Shown here: piece by piece, positions 45,190-56,764 of the stretch
How positions within the stretch are numbered: the stretch's first letter is position 1
How the letters are laid out: each line of letters opens with the position of its first letter
NCBI GenBank assembly: GCA_030737875.1
Contig: CM060922.1
Span: forward strand, 303,791,456-303,855,455
From: Allium sativum
Taxonomy: Eukaryota > Streptophyta > Magnoliopsida > Asparagales > Amaryllidaceae
Direction: 5' to 3'
Length of the DNA: 64,000 nt
Notes under the pieces: generated by a model
The model's input: the letters and a program-made list of their open reading frames with translations, nothing else
Told to the model about the DNA's origin: nothing
Databases searched by the model: none
Translations under genes and position numbers: made by a program

Positions 45190-48076
45190 AAGAAAATGGT
45201 GCAGCGAAATATTGTCCGACGGTTCCCTCAACTAAGCTCGCCTACCGTGAAGATTGGAAAACTGTTCGGTGAGAACTCTTTAACCACAATTTATATATTT
45301 AATTAGTAGTTAGACTGTTTTAAATATAGTAATGAGTTATTAGTGGTTAATGATGATTGTTATAATGGATGATGGATGCGTAGTTTAGAACACACACACA
45401 CTATTAAGCATTAGTGTTATAACGCTTGTACACAGTTATGATTTATTTAATTATGTTGATGATGGTTGCTATGAATGTTTTATAATGGTTGTTGACGTTT
45501 TTTCACACACATTATGACACAATAATTATGGTATCACATTGGTGATTGACAAATCTCCTTCATAATTACAAGCAACATTATTATTGAAATTGAAGGTTAA
45601 TAATTAAAAAAGATACATATGTATGAATTCATAAAGTTTATTTAGATGAATAAATAAATACCGGAATGTTTTAGGATGACAGAGATGATAGTGTCTAGGC
45701 TTGAGTTTGGAAATTCTGGTTTCCTACTCTCCCTGGCTATCCCTAACTGATCTGACGAATGGGATGGTTGATTTAAAGTTATTTGAATTTAGAAATGAAT
45801 TAGAGTTTGATTTATTAAGTGAAAAATAAAAGTTGAATTTTGAACCCGAAATAATTTGGAAAGTCAATTAAGTTATTTTAAATGATTTTAAACGGTTTAT
45901 ATAAGGATATAATGGTTTTCTAAGGTATTTTGAAGTATCGCAGAATAATGGTTATTATGGTCAAAATAGAGCTTGTCGCACAGCGGCAATTCATGTATTT
46001 TAGATGCAAACTTTAAACATTTATAACTTTTGCAATCTAAATCGGATTTCCATGAAATGGAAAACGTTTGATTAATTTTAACAAGAGCTTCCTAATGAGT
46101 GAAAGAAGATTTTAATTTTGAGTTATAATTTTCATGTTTTGTTTAAAACTGCTTTGGAAAAAGTCATTGTAAGAGTATTGGTCGACCATAACTATAAACA
46201 ACTATTTTAAATGTTTTAAAAATATGGAAAATCTTGTAAAATCACTATAAATTATGTAAAAGTGTTTTGAATCGTAAAGTTTAATTTTTGGCTAAGATAA
46301 ACGATATTTTGATCAAAGTAGTTAATATAACTGTTTGTAACGCTTTTGAAAACACTATTGTAACGCTTTCTTCGGAAACAATCCATTTTGAAGTTTTTGA
46401 CCTGCAAAATATTTTCCGTACTATAAATAATCATTTGTAAATGATTGGCAGAATGTTTTCAAAGATTTAAAAGTATTGAAAATGTTTTCTATGGAAATTA
46501 AATTGATTTATTTGATATTAAAATAAGTTTTCCAATTTTAAATAATTGGATATGGTTGGAGATAAACCTTTGGAAGTTTGATATCAATTCGGTAGATGAT
46601 GATGACTCTTACTATTTGAGGAATTTGAAAGGTAGTTCACCGTTATTCCTCTTATAGTTTGAGTTGGATAAGAATAATAATATTAAGGATATCCAGATCT
46701 AATGTCAAAGGGTTGGATAAATCTTTTAATTAAGATACGAGTTTCCCAATTTGATTGTGATAGGATGGATAGAAATAATCTTTGGATATTTGATATAAAA
46801 TTCTGTGATGTAAACGTATACTATTTGAGGAATTTGGAAGATATTATTATAATATTGTCATTCCGCTCATAGTATTCGTTGATATGAGAATTGATATCGA
46901 ATATAAGTAGATACAATTTATGTGTAACTTATGTTCAATATCGATTGATTTGGGTTTTATCGTGAATCCTATCTTCAATTATATCATTCTTGAAACCCAA
47001 TGAGATCTAGTTATGGAAATTCATATCGTAATTTGGGGATTTAATCAAATCTTTGATTTGAAAAAAAATAAGAAATTGGGAAGGAAGTATAATCTTTTAG
47101 TTAAGATTAAAGAATTGAATGTTGGGAAATCGGTTTAATTGGAAACTATGGTTGAAATGTGGATTAAGGATTTTCAAAGAAACTGGATTTTGATAACAAG
47201 TTATCAAACGGAAAATTAATTAAGGCTAAATTATCTTTGATTTAAGGGATATGTTTTAAAGAAGAAAGGTTAAAATATGGATTTTGTTAAAGATAATTTG
47301 AGAATGGGTTTAAAGAATTTTAACTTAAATCCAAGACGGAAGGAGATTATTGAAAACCCGTGTGTTCCGTAATTGTGTTTTTTAAAGTTGCGCTTATTAT
47401 TTGGAAAGACCGGGATTAAATTTATGTTTGAAAGCCATTCCAAGTGATAATACGACGTTGTGGAGCAATTGAAGGCATTGATGGCGATATTGAAGACAAG
47501 GACCCTTCATATCGTAAGGACGACTTGTTGAATGTCTCAAATGGGTAGCTCCAATTTGCAGATGGATTTTATATCAGCTAAGTGGCAAAAAGCCCGAACG
47601 TACGTGAAGGAATTCCGGATTGTGGTTTCGTTCAGACCCAGAACGAAGTTGTATGGATTATGTGTTTGACATTGTAATTGACTGTGTAGCACTAATCTCT
47701 GTTAAATATATATTTTCTTGATGATGGAGAAATTATTCTCTTGCTTAACACCCTTCTCTGAGACGTATGAGCTTAGAAGTTATATATTGATGGAAATCAG
47801 TGATGCGTTGTGAATGGACAATGTGGCATACTTAAGTTATGTGGTGAGCTATGGGTGATCAAAGCATTACTTATTTAAGCGTAGCTTTGTGTATATCGTG
47901 ACCTCAGCATGCCTCACACCCCGGTAAATGGCCAAAGCAGGAAGAAATTCGGTAAGGTTATGGGGTGTTGTCTCCTTTTAGATAAAAGGTGTACTATGGT
48001 ACGAAGCCCAGGTATTAACCTATATGGTAAAAATATCTGCTTTTGTGGTTATTTTTGGCGCGCGCTCGGAAAGGTC
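45190..48076 (+). repeat. Left part of a plus-strand long LTR, split by the minus-strand LTR
   Basis: Words such as GAAATTATTCTCTTGC then TTAACACCCTTCTCTGAG (47726-47763), and CTCACACCCCGGTAAATGG, occur in reverse complement inside 48077-54504. The segment CATGGTAT/ATGGTACGAAGCCCAGG near 47995-48010 also aligns with that copy. The LTR resumes at 54505. Its 5' border is not defined and may lie anywhere from about 44.6 to 45.2 kb; a TATA-like CCTATACAAGG sits at 44984-44994. Confidence 0.65.
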
Positions 48077-51000
48077 GGTAACGACCGGGTGATGACATAC
48101 TCAGGCATACAGAAACAACCCAAACTCGCCCTCAGGGAAAGCCCGGATTGAGTTGAGAACACGAAAAATCAGAACACAAAAAATAGAATATTTCAGTGTT
48201 GTTACAACAATTTATATCAGAGTACAAGAATATAACAGAGTATGAATAAATAATTTACATCAAAAAAATATCAGAGATTAAAATAATTTACATAGTAGCG
48301 GAAAAATAATATATAACACAACTGAAAGAGATACACAGATACAAAGCTTTGCGAAAATAGCTCCAGTTGTAATCCAGGATCCTATAGAAGGAAGTACCTA
48401 CAAACCCAAAACTACTAGCTGCCCGTGTGGAAAATAGGGGCACCCAGAGTTTAGGTTAAAAAAATAAACTCCAGGTCAGTCATGGGACTAGTGTGAGAAT
48501 GGGACTAGTGTGAAAACTAAAACTGTTATTTAAAACTTTACTTTAAAATTTAGTAAATTAAGGGACCACGCCGTATAACACGGAACGAGTTTTCTTCCAA
48601 GAATACCGGTGCATAAAACAAACAACGTAATGCTTTTTGAAAAAATGAAGCTATTATAAGACTCAGGTCCCATCACACAATGCAACGTAAGTCAGAGGAT
48701 AGAGTTTTCCGTTATAATAACCAAACATGCTTGGTACATTTAAAACAAATCATTTTGATATTACTATAAGTGTATAGTGTCAAAATCACTTCACATATAA
48801 ATGTATCAATCATAGACGACATAGTATCCCATGCTACTATGTCGCCATACAAAGTTTTACAACTAAAACCGAAATGTCACGTATTGGAAATTGGATTTCC
48901 ATCATGAGTCGAGGCCAGGGATGACTCCTCATCGATTCGAGACACTCTAGTAAATGTCTCAGGATTACACACTTTGGGCAACCCTTGGTTCCTACAGGGC
49001 CGATCCTCTCTTACATTTGAGGATTGGCAATTTCTGAACACATGTTTCTCGGTCCTATCGGACCTATCCATCAGCCCTGTAGTGACCGATATATCCGAGG
49101 CGCCTCGTTATCCATCATCCACATAAGTAAAATAAATAAATGTCTGGGCTCCATACCATGACACCACCCCTAGCTAGAAGGAAACGTCATGTCCTCCCTG
49201 CGTCCCTTATCCCTTTTTGACTCATACCGAGGTGTGAGGCTCGCGAATTAATGCTACACACAAAGCTATGCTATTTAAAGTCGTGCTTTGATCATCAACC
49301 ACAAGGCTCTACTTTTCAACAAAAACCTTGATCACTTGCATCTCAGCATGCTACATTGACATTCCACGCCATACGACTGATGTTTATCGATATATAACCT
49401 CTAAGCTTGTACGTCTTAGAGAAGGGTGTTAAGCAAGAGAATAAATTCTCCGCCACCAAGCAGATATATATTTAATAGAGATCAATCAACATAGAACGAA
49501 ATCCAATGTTAGACACACATCCATTTACTAGTTCATTCCGGGTCTAAACAAAACCGGAGGCACCATATTCCTCGTCCCATATGTCCAATACAGGAGAGAG
49601 GTCCTCGCATATTCGGTCGATCTCCAAGTACGTCTGGACGATCACCACTTATTACCTTGTCTTGGGTGTACAGCCCAATCAAGACATCAGCAGTCATCCA
49701 AATGATGTGAAGAACTCCAGTCTTGAACCACGGTCTTCATTGTCGACTTATCGTCGAATCAATTATTCAGAATGGGTATAACCTGGCCTTTCCGAATGAT
49801 TCACGTATCTTATAATAAAGTGCTATAAAAACACAATATACGCCTCATTCCAATCCAGAATATTCTTTTATTCGAATATTCATATCTTTAGGGAAAGATT
49901 TCCATTAATTTTATCAAAGATAAATTCTTTTAAATTTATTCTTTAATCTTCCTTTGGATATCATTTCATACCAAATTAAGGTTTATCCAAACTAGTCAGG
50001 ATTAGTGCACCTTACCGAAGTAATCATTTATTTGTTTATCCCAATCTATTCATCCCATGGAGCAAAACTGGTAATACTCCATATCTAACACCACGATGCT
50101 ATCGGTAAACTTAATTACCATTTCACGTTCAAATCTAATTAAAGATTTAACTATCGCCTAGAGTAAAACTGGTGATACTCCATTCTCAATCATTTCACAA
50201 ATTTGATAATTTAAATTATCATTTTCACATTCTAATCTAATTAAAGGTTCATTAAAACTCCACTTAGTTTTAATCTTCCCGAAAATCATTATTAATGATT
50301 ATTTAAATTTGGGAAATCAAACATGTCGCATCGACAATCTACACTGTACCATTGATTTCTGCTGATATATAACCTTTGAGCTCGTGCATCTCAAAGAAGG
50401 GTGTTAAGCAAGAGAATAAATTCTCTGCTACCAAACAGATATATATTTAGCAGAGATCAACAATACAGTTCGAAATACAATGTTAGACATGAAATATTGT
50501 CTTTCATTAGGTTAAAGAACCAATGTCATTTAAAACACATTTCACGATAAACCCAAAATCACATTCCATTAATTATGGAATCTTCACGGAAAAACAGATC
50601 AATATATAATCGATATCAATTTCTGTATCCAACTAATAACATAATGGAATAACAACGAAGCCTTTTAAATTCCATATATATTAACAGTCTTCCTCCATAG
50701 AAGCTCATTTCGATTATTATCAAATTGAATTCCATTCAATCCCAATTTATTTTATTAAATTGGAAAACTTTACTTTGGAAAATTTCCATTAAATCTTAAT
50801 AAAAAGATTTATAAATTCCAAATCACATTTCACTGTTAATCGGGTTAAAGAACGAATGTTGTTAAAAACACAGTTCACAATAAACCCAATTCACATTCCA
50901 TTTTATTCCAATTTACTAAATATAATTGGAAACTCTAATAATCTTAATTAAAAGATTTATTCTTTTCACACGGGGTTTAAGAACAGTGTTACTGAAGACC

Positions 51001-54000
51001 CCATTCACGACAAACCCAAAATCCAATTCGATATTAAATATAAGGCTCTAAACAGAAATTATATCGGCTTATACTCAATATCAAATTCTGAAACCAACAC
51101 ATATCGTATGGGGAATAACGATATATATCTATCTTCTAAATTCCTCCACAATATCCGTATAGTCACAGAATCCAATATCTTAATATTCCGAAGATGTTTT
51201 CTATTCAAATCCATTCCAATTCATATATTGGAAATTCCTGGTTTTATTAAAATCATTTCCCTATCCAATTTATTTATTTAAAACCATTGGATTATTTTTG
51301 TAGTTAATAACTAGTTCATTTTGATAAAAATATATTTTAATCTTTTCAAATATGGAATTTTTCATTCCAATTCTTTCCAAATTATTTATTATGATTTTAC
51401 ACAAATTATTAACATTTTTAATAATTTTACTAATGCCCTTTCAGTCGATATCCATAAACAGTAATCGAACTGCATTTACAATGACCTTTTCCAAATTTGA
51501 TTTGGACATAATTCCAAATCCAACCATTAGTTTCAAATCTCTTATATTCATTGGAAAGCTCTTTTCGATACAAACCCAACGGTTCCGGTTTTAGGAGAAT
51601 CCGACGGTCGGATCTCCCGTAAAGTCAATTCGAAGTCAATGGTCGAAATTCGCGAACGGTCGCGAAGCGGCGCGTTCTATTCAGACCATTATATTATATA
51701 TATAATATATATTTCGCTCAAAACATATTTTATAAATTTGTTTTAAAATCGATTCCCACTTTCATTTCAATTTTAAATCAAAATTGAATATTCCTAATCA
51801 TTATAATATTTAAATGATAATATTTTCAAAATATCTGATTTTGAAATCATTTCCATTTTGATATTCATTATAAAAATGAATAAAATAAATATAAATATCG
51901 TTTGCGTCAAAATGGCATATATCTAATCAATACAGCTTCGTATATTTCAATATTTTTATGTCCATCCAAAATCGGACATCAAATTCACATTTTAATCCTT
52001 TACTGAATATTATTTTAAAATATTCATTATTTTAAAATATTTCCTTATTTTAAAACATTTGTTCCTTTTGAATTGGAGTCAGACCCAATCCATTACCATA
52101 TAATTTATTTATATGGATTTCATACAACACATGTACACAACAATAATTATATACAGTCAACCATCATCCAGAGTGCATTACACAACTGCATAACCATTAA
52201 ATATAAATAACTAACGCTTACAACAGTTTGTCAACCAATGGATTGACATACAACTAAACAATTGGGATTAGTATACATCAAATATCATTTCAATACCCTT
52301 GTGGGGTTTCAACCAACAAATACTGAATATTATTTGTGCAGTTGGGCGATGTGTAAAATTTATCATCCCAATCCATGTCAGTTAAATGAGTGTACATAAA
52401 CAAATCGTCCGATTTGTAAACGAATATTTATTTTCATTTCAGGAGAATTTTATGTCGTTCATGCATATGTTAAAAATTATATTTTTAACGATAAAATATT
52501 TATTTCAACACTTTACTAATACAATCAATAAAAATAATATTTTTATTGTTCAAACATTTTATTCAACGCATGAATATTTTATACAGTTCATATACACATT
52601 AACAATTATATTTTTAATTAAAAAATATTATTTTAGAAAATTTTGGCATTATAACGATGCGATATTAGAACCGGAGTAATGTCTAGCATTACCCCTCTCC
52701 TGATACTGGCTCGCGCCATACACTATAATCAACTAAACCACAATATAATCATTTCTCAACCCAATCCAATTTACAACAATTCAATCCATACAACCAAACA
52801 ATCATGGTTTGTACAATAAAATAGTGTTGGGGGCTACATAGCCTCGTCTGCAACCTAGTATATTTAACTGTAAATTAATTTGAGTGAGAAGGTGTTCTCA
52901 CTTTGGGATCCACTCCGTCGTGCTTTTCTAACGTTCTGATTTGATGATCTAGTTCCAGACTTTGCAAACGAGCTCCAATCTTCACACCATCTCTATTTTA
53001 GCCTAAGCGCGCCATTCCGGACAACTTTTGCCTAGTAGACTTTCTTCCGAAATTAGTCCATTTCGCCAGAAATCGCGAAAAGACAGTATTTGGATAGCAG
53101 ACTTTGGACCGTTCTCTGAACAACTCAGCAATCCAAAATTTGACTTCCATATACTCAAATCGAAGAGGAGATCGTGCTCTTCGATTTTGTTACTGTGGAG
53201 TTTTGGCCATAGGGGCTCGAATTGGAAGTTATGAGCTGAAGAGCATCAAGTTGCTAATTGCAAGTTCAGAAAATATAAAAATCGGGTTTTTGTTTGAATT
53301 GGGGTCCACTGTCGGAGCTATGGCCGGAGGAGGTGGCACAGGTGGTCAGGGAGGTGGCGGGGTCGCGGTAGGGCTAGGAGTGGTCGGCGGCGCTGGAAAG
53401 GGGAGGGTTTTGAATTAAAGAAGAGGGGGTGGCGCTGGAGAGAGAGAGGAAGAGGAGATGGTCAGAGGTCGGGGGGTGCGGCAGCGTCATGGCGGTGGGG
53501 CAGCGACCTAGAAGCTGCGACGATGGTGCTGAAAGGGGAAGGGATCGTGGACGACGGGGTTTAAGGAAAAAGGGGCACGTTTTTTTTTAGATGGAAATTA
53601 GGGTTTAATCCCTATATAAATTTTTATTTAATTATTTAATTAATTTCAAAAAGTTATTTTTTATTCGAACTCCAAATCAAACCCAACGACTATCGCCTCT
53701 AGCCAAATACCCCTATTCCGGATAGTGGGATATGTTTCGTAAGCCAATTGACTGTTTCAATCAGTTTTCATCGAAGTTAAAATATAAATCAATATATATT
53801 GAATTTAAACGTACATTTTAATTTACCGGGGCCGCATATTGACTCCAAAAATTCTCGAAAAATAAATCTAGTTATGTTTTGATGACACGGTCCTAACAAA
53901 ACTAATTTCGTCGAATTTGGAGATCGTTTGAAAATGGTCATTTTCCAGTCGATTAAATTCAAAATAAAAGTACCAAATGCATTTAAATTCGCCACGCTCA

Positions 54001-54504
54001 CATATTAATTTCAAAAATTATGAAAACTGGAATCTAGCAATAATTTGACATTCCGGATCCAACAAAAGTGGTTTCGTCGAAAACGGAGGTCGTTTGCAAA
54101 ACGGTTATTTTTAAGGGCTATATATATTATATAATATATATATAAATTCCATAACGACTATTTCAAATTTTAAACTGGACATAACTTTCAATTCTCGTTA
54201 TGAAATCTGGATTTTTCACATTCTTTAGAAAGATATAATTAAACAGATTCAAATATTTCTGGTTTTACCAAAATCCGATTTATTTTGTATTCTGTACATT
54301 CATTTGAAATTTAAAATCGAATTTTCAAACTACCGCGCCATTTCAGGCTCGTTTTATAATTAAAATAAATTTATGTGTTCTAACTTTGATCAAAATAATT
54401 TTTTAGTCGTTATTATTTAAAATAAATCATTTTAAATTCTCAAAATCCATTAAAATAGGTAAAATAAAATTTTTAAATCGGTTCTGAAAATCCGGGTTGT
54501 TACA
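48077..54504 (-). mobile_element. Minus-strand long solo LTR (about 6.43 kb)
   Basis: On the minus strand it starts TGTAACAACCCGGATTTTC at 54504 and ends CCCGGTCGTTACC at 48077. Length and internal words match the solo LTR at 18010-34184. A TATA box (TTTATATAGGG, minus, about 53609-53619) precedes a leader with a GC-rich segment at 53310-53560. The usual final CA reads CC, and the 5-base flanks (AGGTC and TGTAC) do not match, so the left border or TSD has changed. It interrupts the plus-strand LTR of the same group. Confidence 0.72.
49389..50490 (-). repeat. Internal direct duplication in the minus-strand long LTR
   Basis: About 128 bases at 49389-49516 recur at 50363-50490 in the same orientation, 974 bases apart. 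Both include GAAGGGTGTTAAGCAAGAGA and ATAAATTCTC followed by CAGATATATATTTA. The related plus-strand LTR shows one copy near 47690-47790. Confidence 0.85.
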
Positions 54505-55346
54505 TGTACTTTAAGATATCTAGTTATAGAGGTAAACCGACCTTGTGTTGGCATGAGGAGAATCACTGTTGATCCTCGGACATCCCTTAAGAGGTGTTCA
54601 AAATTCGGTTCGGAAGGAAGTTCCTTTGCCAGGTCATTGTTGGAAACCTAATCTCTGCTACGAGCCCGTACGATTTTGATTGTATACCATATGTCAGTAT
54701 AGTGTATGGTACCTATGCTGGCTATTTTAATACATTTATTTTCAAAAGGTTTTTCACACTATCTTATAATATTGAAAGAGGATTTTATGTATCAAATGCA
54801 TTTTTGACTACATAAGGAGAAATCACGCCTATGTGTGCGTTTGCATTGTGTGTGTGCCGCGAGACCTTATGTTAGCTTCATTTTCAAAAAACCATTGCAA
54901 ATTTCTATGCACTAGTATTCACATGGAGTAAACCCGTTCCGCACTAGCGACGTGTCCCGGTGGATTGCCTAACTTTAAAATAAACCCTAAAAACAACTGT
55001 TTTGAGTTCTCACACTAGTCCCATGACTGACCTGGAGTTTATTGTTCCCACACCTAAACTCTGATTATCCATAATTTTTACACCTGGAGTTTATTGAGTA
55101 GGATGCTGGTTTAGCTGGAGCTATTATATCTTGGAGCATGCATATTCTTCCGCTAAGTTTAGTTTCTCTTCCACTGTGTAATCGATGTACTCTGATGTAT
55201 CTCCCGAAACTCTGATGTAATATTATTGTAATGATAATGGAAAAGTTCCTTTTATTTTGTGCAAATGTTTAAGTACCCCTAATAATCCGTCTTTGTGAAC
55301 GGTTTAAGTTGGTTTAATTACCAGCGTAAACCGGTCAAAAAGCCAA
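54505..55346 (+). repeat. Right part of the plus-strand long LTR
   Basis: It continues the LTR interrupted at 48077 and contains the LTR palindrome at 55030-55064. It ends GGTTTAATTACC, GGTCAAAAAGCC and AAGTCGTTACA at 55346, the same ending order as 16283. Confidence 0.7.
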
Positions 55347-55889
55347 GTCGTTACATTTGGAATCTCTTGAGATTGAACGTAACATTTAGTTTGCTTTCGT
55401 ATTTATTTTCCTACTTTACCTTGGTCTAATCGTTAGTTGTATCGTTTAGTGCTTCCGGCGCATATACTAACGTCTGTTGTATTTGTATCTTGCGGACGTA
55501 GTAACACGTCTGTCGTATTAGTTTGCTTGCGGATGTAGTAATGTCTGATGTATTTGTATTGGTCTACTTAATATATGTTGTATCGTTATGTTTATGAGCA
55601 ACTGTTTTCTTATGCTTTACTATCAGTTGTATCGTGAGTTTTATATGTACATTCAAACATTTTATATCAACCTAAACCACTAAATAAACCTAAAAGGGAT
55701 AATAAATCAATTTTCACATAACATTATAGTTTAATGGTTAATATATTTATTAATCTAAGGTTTAGATTTACTTGCGACGTAGCGCACCGATATCATCAGG
55801 GCGTTAACGCGTTGATATCATCGACACGCTTCGATAAAATGAGAGCTTCCCCGTGAATCTTAGGAATTGTAAGATTGTTGAAGATGCTC
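55347..55889. other. Right subterminal region of the Harbinger element
   Basis: No coding region. Several ACGTCTGTTGTATT-type words recur (55470-55560), and near the end GATAAAATGAGAGC resembles GATTTTATCAGAGC at 41423-41436, as expected for subterminal sequence of one element. Confidence 0.5.
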
Positions 55890-55923
55890 TAAGCATCTGG
55901 ACTAGGGCATCTGCTTTTTGTAC

Positions 55924-56489
55924 TAGGGCTGTTATGGTAATGGTTACCGTTACCGTTTGGCAAATACCGTTACCGTACCGTTTTTACTGGTAAGCCGGAA
56001 TTGCTTACCGTTACCGTTACCGATCGACTGATATACCAATGACTGGTATACCGATAATCTGGTAACCGTTACACTGGTAATGTTAAATTACCGTTTGTCC
56101 ATTAAAGTTTATATCTTAACATATTTTTTTACACAGTGCGTCTTTATTATACTATATGTAGTGTTAGTTTATAAAAAACATAAATGAAAAAGAAAATAAG
56201 TGTATCTGAAATTATTTCATCTGATGATTGAACCAAATATAATCATTCATTTGGTTATACGTGCTTGTAATAAAGCATATCAGATGAGTATACCTATGTT
56301 TTGAATTAACTGGTAAATATACCGTTACCGCTGGTATTCAAGAAACGTTACCGATAACTTACCGTTAAAAATGATAAATTTACCATTACCATACCGTTTT
56401 AACTGGTATACCGATTTTAATCAAAAAGTTTACCGATCGACTGATAATGGTATGGTAATGGTAAATTTACCATTACCGTAACAGCCCTA
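55924..56489. mobile_element. hAT-type MITE with perfect 8-base TSD
   Basis: 566 bases whose ends TAGGGCTGTTATGGTAATGG and (right end, reverse complement) TAGGGCTGTTACGGTAATGG match at 19 of 20 positions. It is flanked by TTTTGTAC at 55916-55923 and 56490-56497. Many ACCGTTACC / GGTAACGG words fill both arms. No coding region. The TSD length and TAGGG end fit hAT. Confidence 0.92.
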
Positions 56490-56497
56490 TTTTGTAC

Positions 56498-56764
56498 TAA
56501 TTAAATTTCATCTGCGCCCCCATCACGTTTGAATCTTTTGTAAAATCTGCAGCTGGCTGCTGTAACCGATGAATATCACTTTGAGATAAATAGTAAATAC
56601 ATCCAAATCCAAATTTAGTATGTTTAAGTTTAGCTGCTGATGTCGGCACAAATCACATAGTGCGCACCGCCTGCAAATCTGTGATTCAAACAAATCACAC
56701 ATGGATCCAATACATTGCCAAGCCTTTTGGTCCTATTTCTCTGCGAACTCCCCAAGGCTCCAAA
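56498..56764 (+). promoter_or_regulatory. Upstream region of the DGAT2 gene
   Basis: 267 bases between the MITE's TSD and the chosen ATG. There is no clear TATA box; AGATAAATAGTAAATAC near 56583-56599 is a weak candidate. An out-of-frame ATG at 56701 opens a 27-codon ORF that ends with TGA at 56782-56784, overlapping the main start. An in-frame ATG at 56660 would add 35 residues. Confidence 0.45.

Larger units (their letters stand above)
41282..55889. mobile_element. PIF/Harbinger element with nested long LTRs
   Basis: The left end GAGCATCTCCAACAG (41282-41296) and the reverse complement of the right end (GAGCATCTTCAACA, 55876-55889) match at 13 of 14 positions. Both are flanked by TAA (41279-41281 and 55890-55892), the 3-base TSD of PIF/Harbinger. 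Inside lie a transposase pseudogene (41791-43067) and long LTRs from about 45 kb to 55346, which account for most of the length. A second GATGCTC end abuts the left TAA (41272-41278), implying another element right beside it. Confidence 0.72.

Noticed and set aside
47988..47993. GTACA/TGTAC flanks near 47990 as the TSD of the minus-strand long LTR
   Set aside because: Bases beyond 47993 still align with the plus-strand LTR, so the border must be further right, near 48077.
53104..53418. Glycine-rich plus-strand ORF
   Set aside because: It lies in the GC-rich leader of a minus-strand LTR; the composition explains the open frame.
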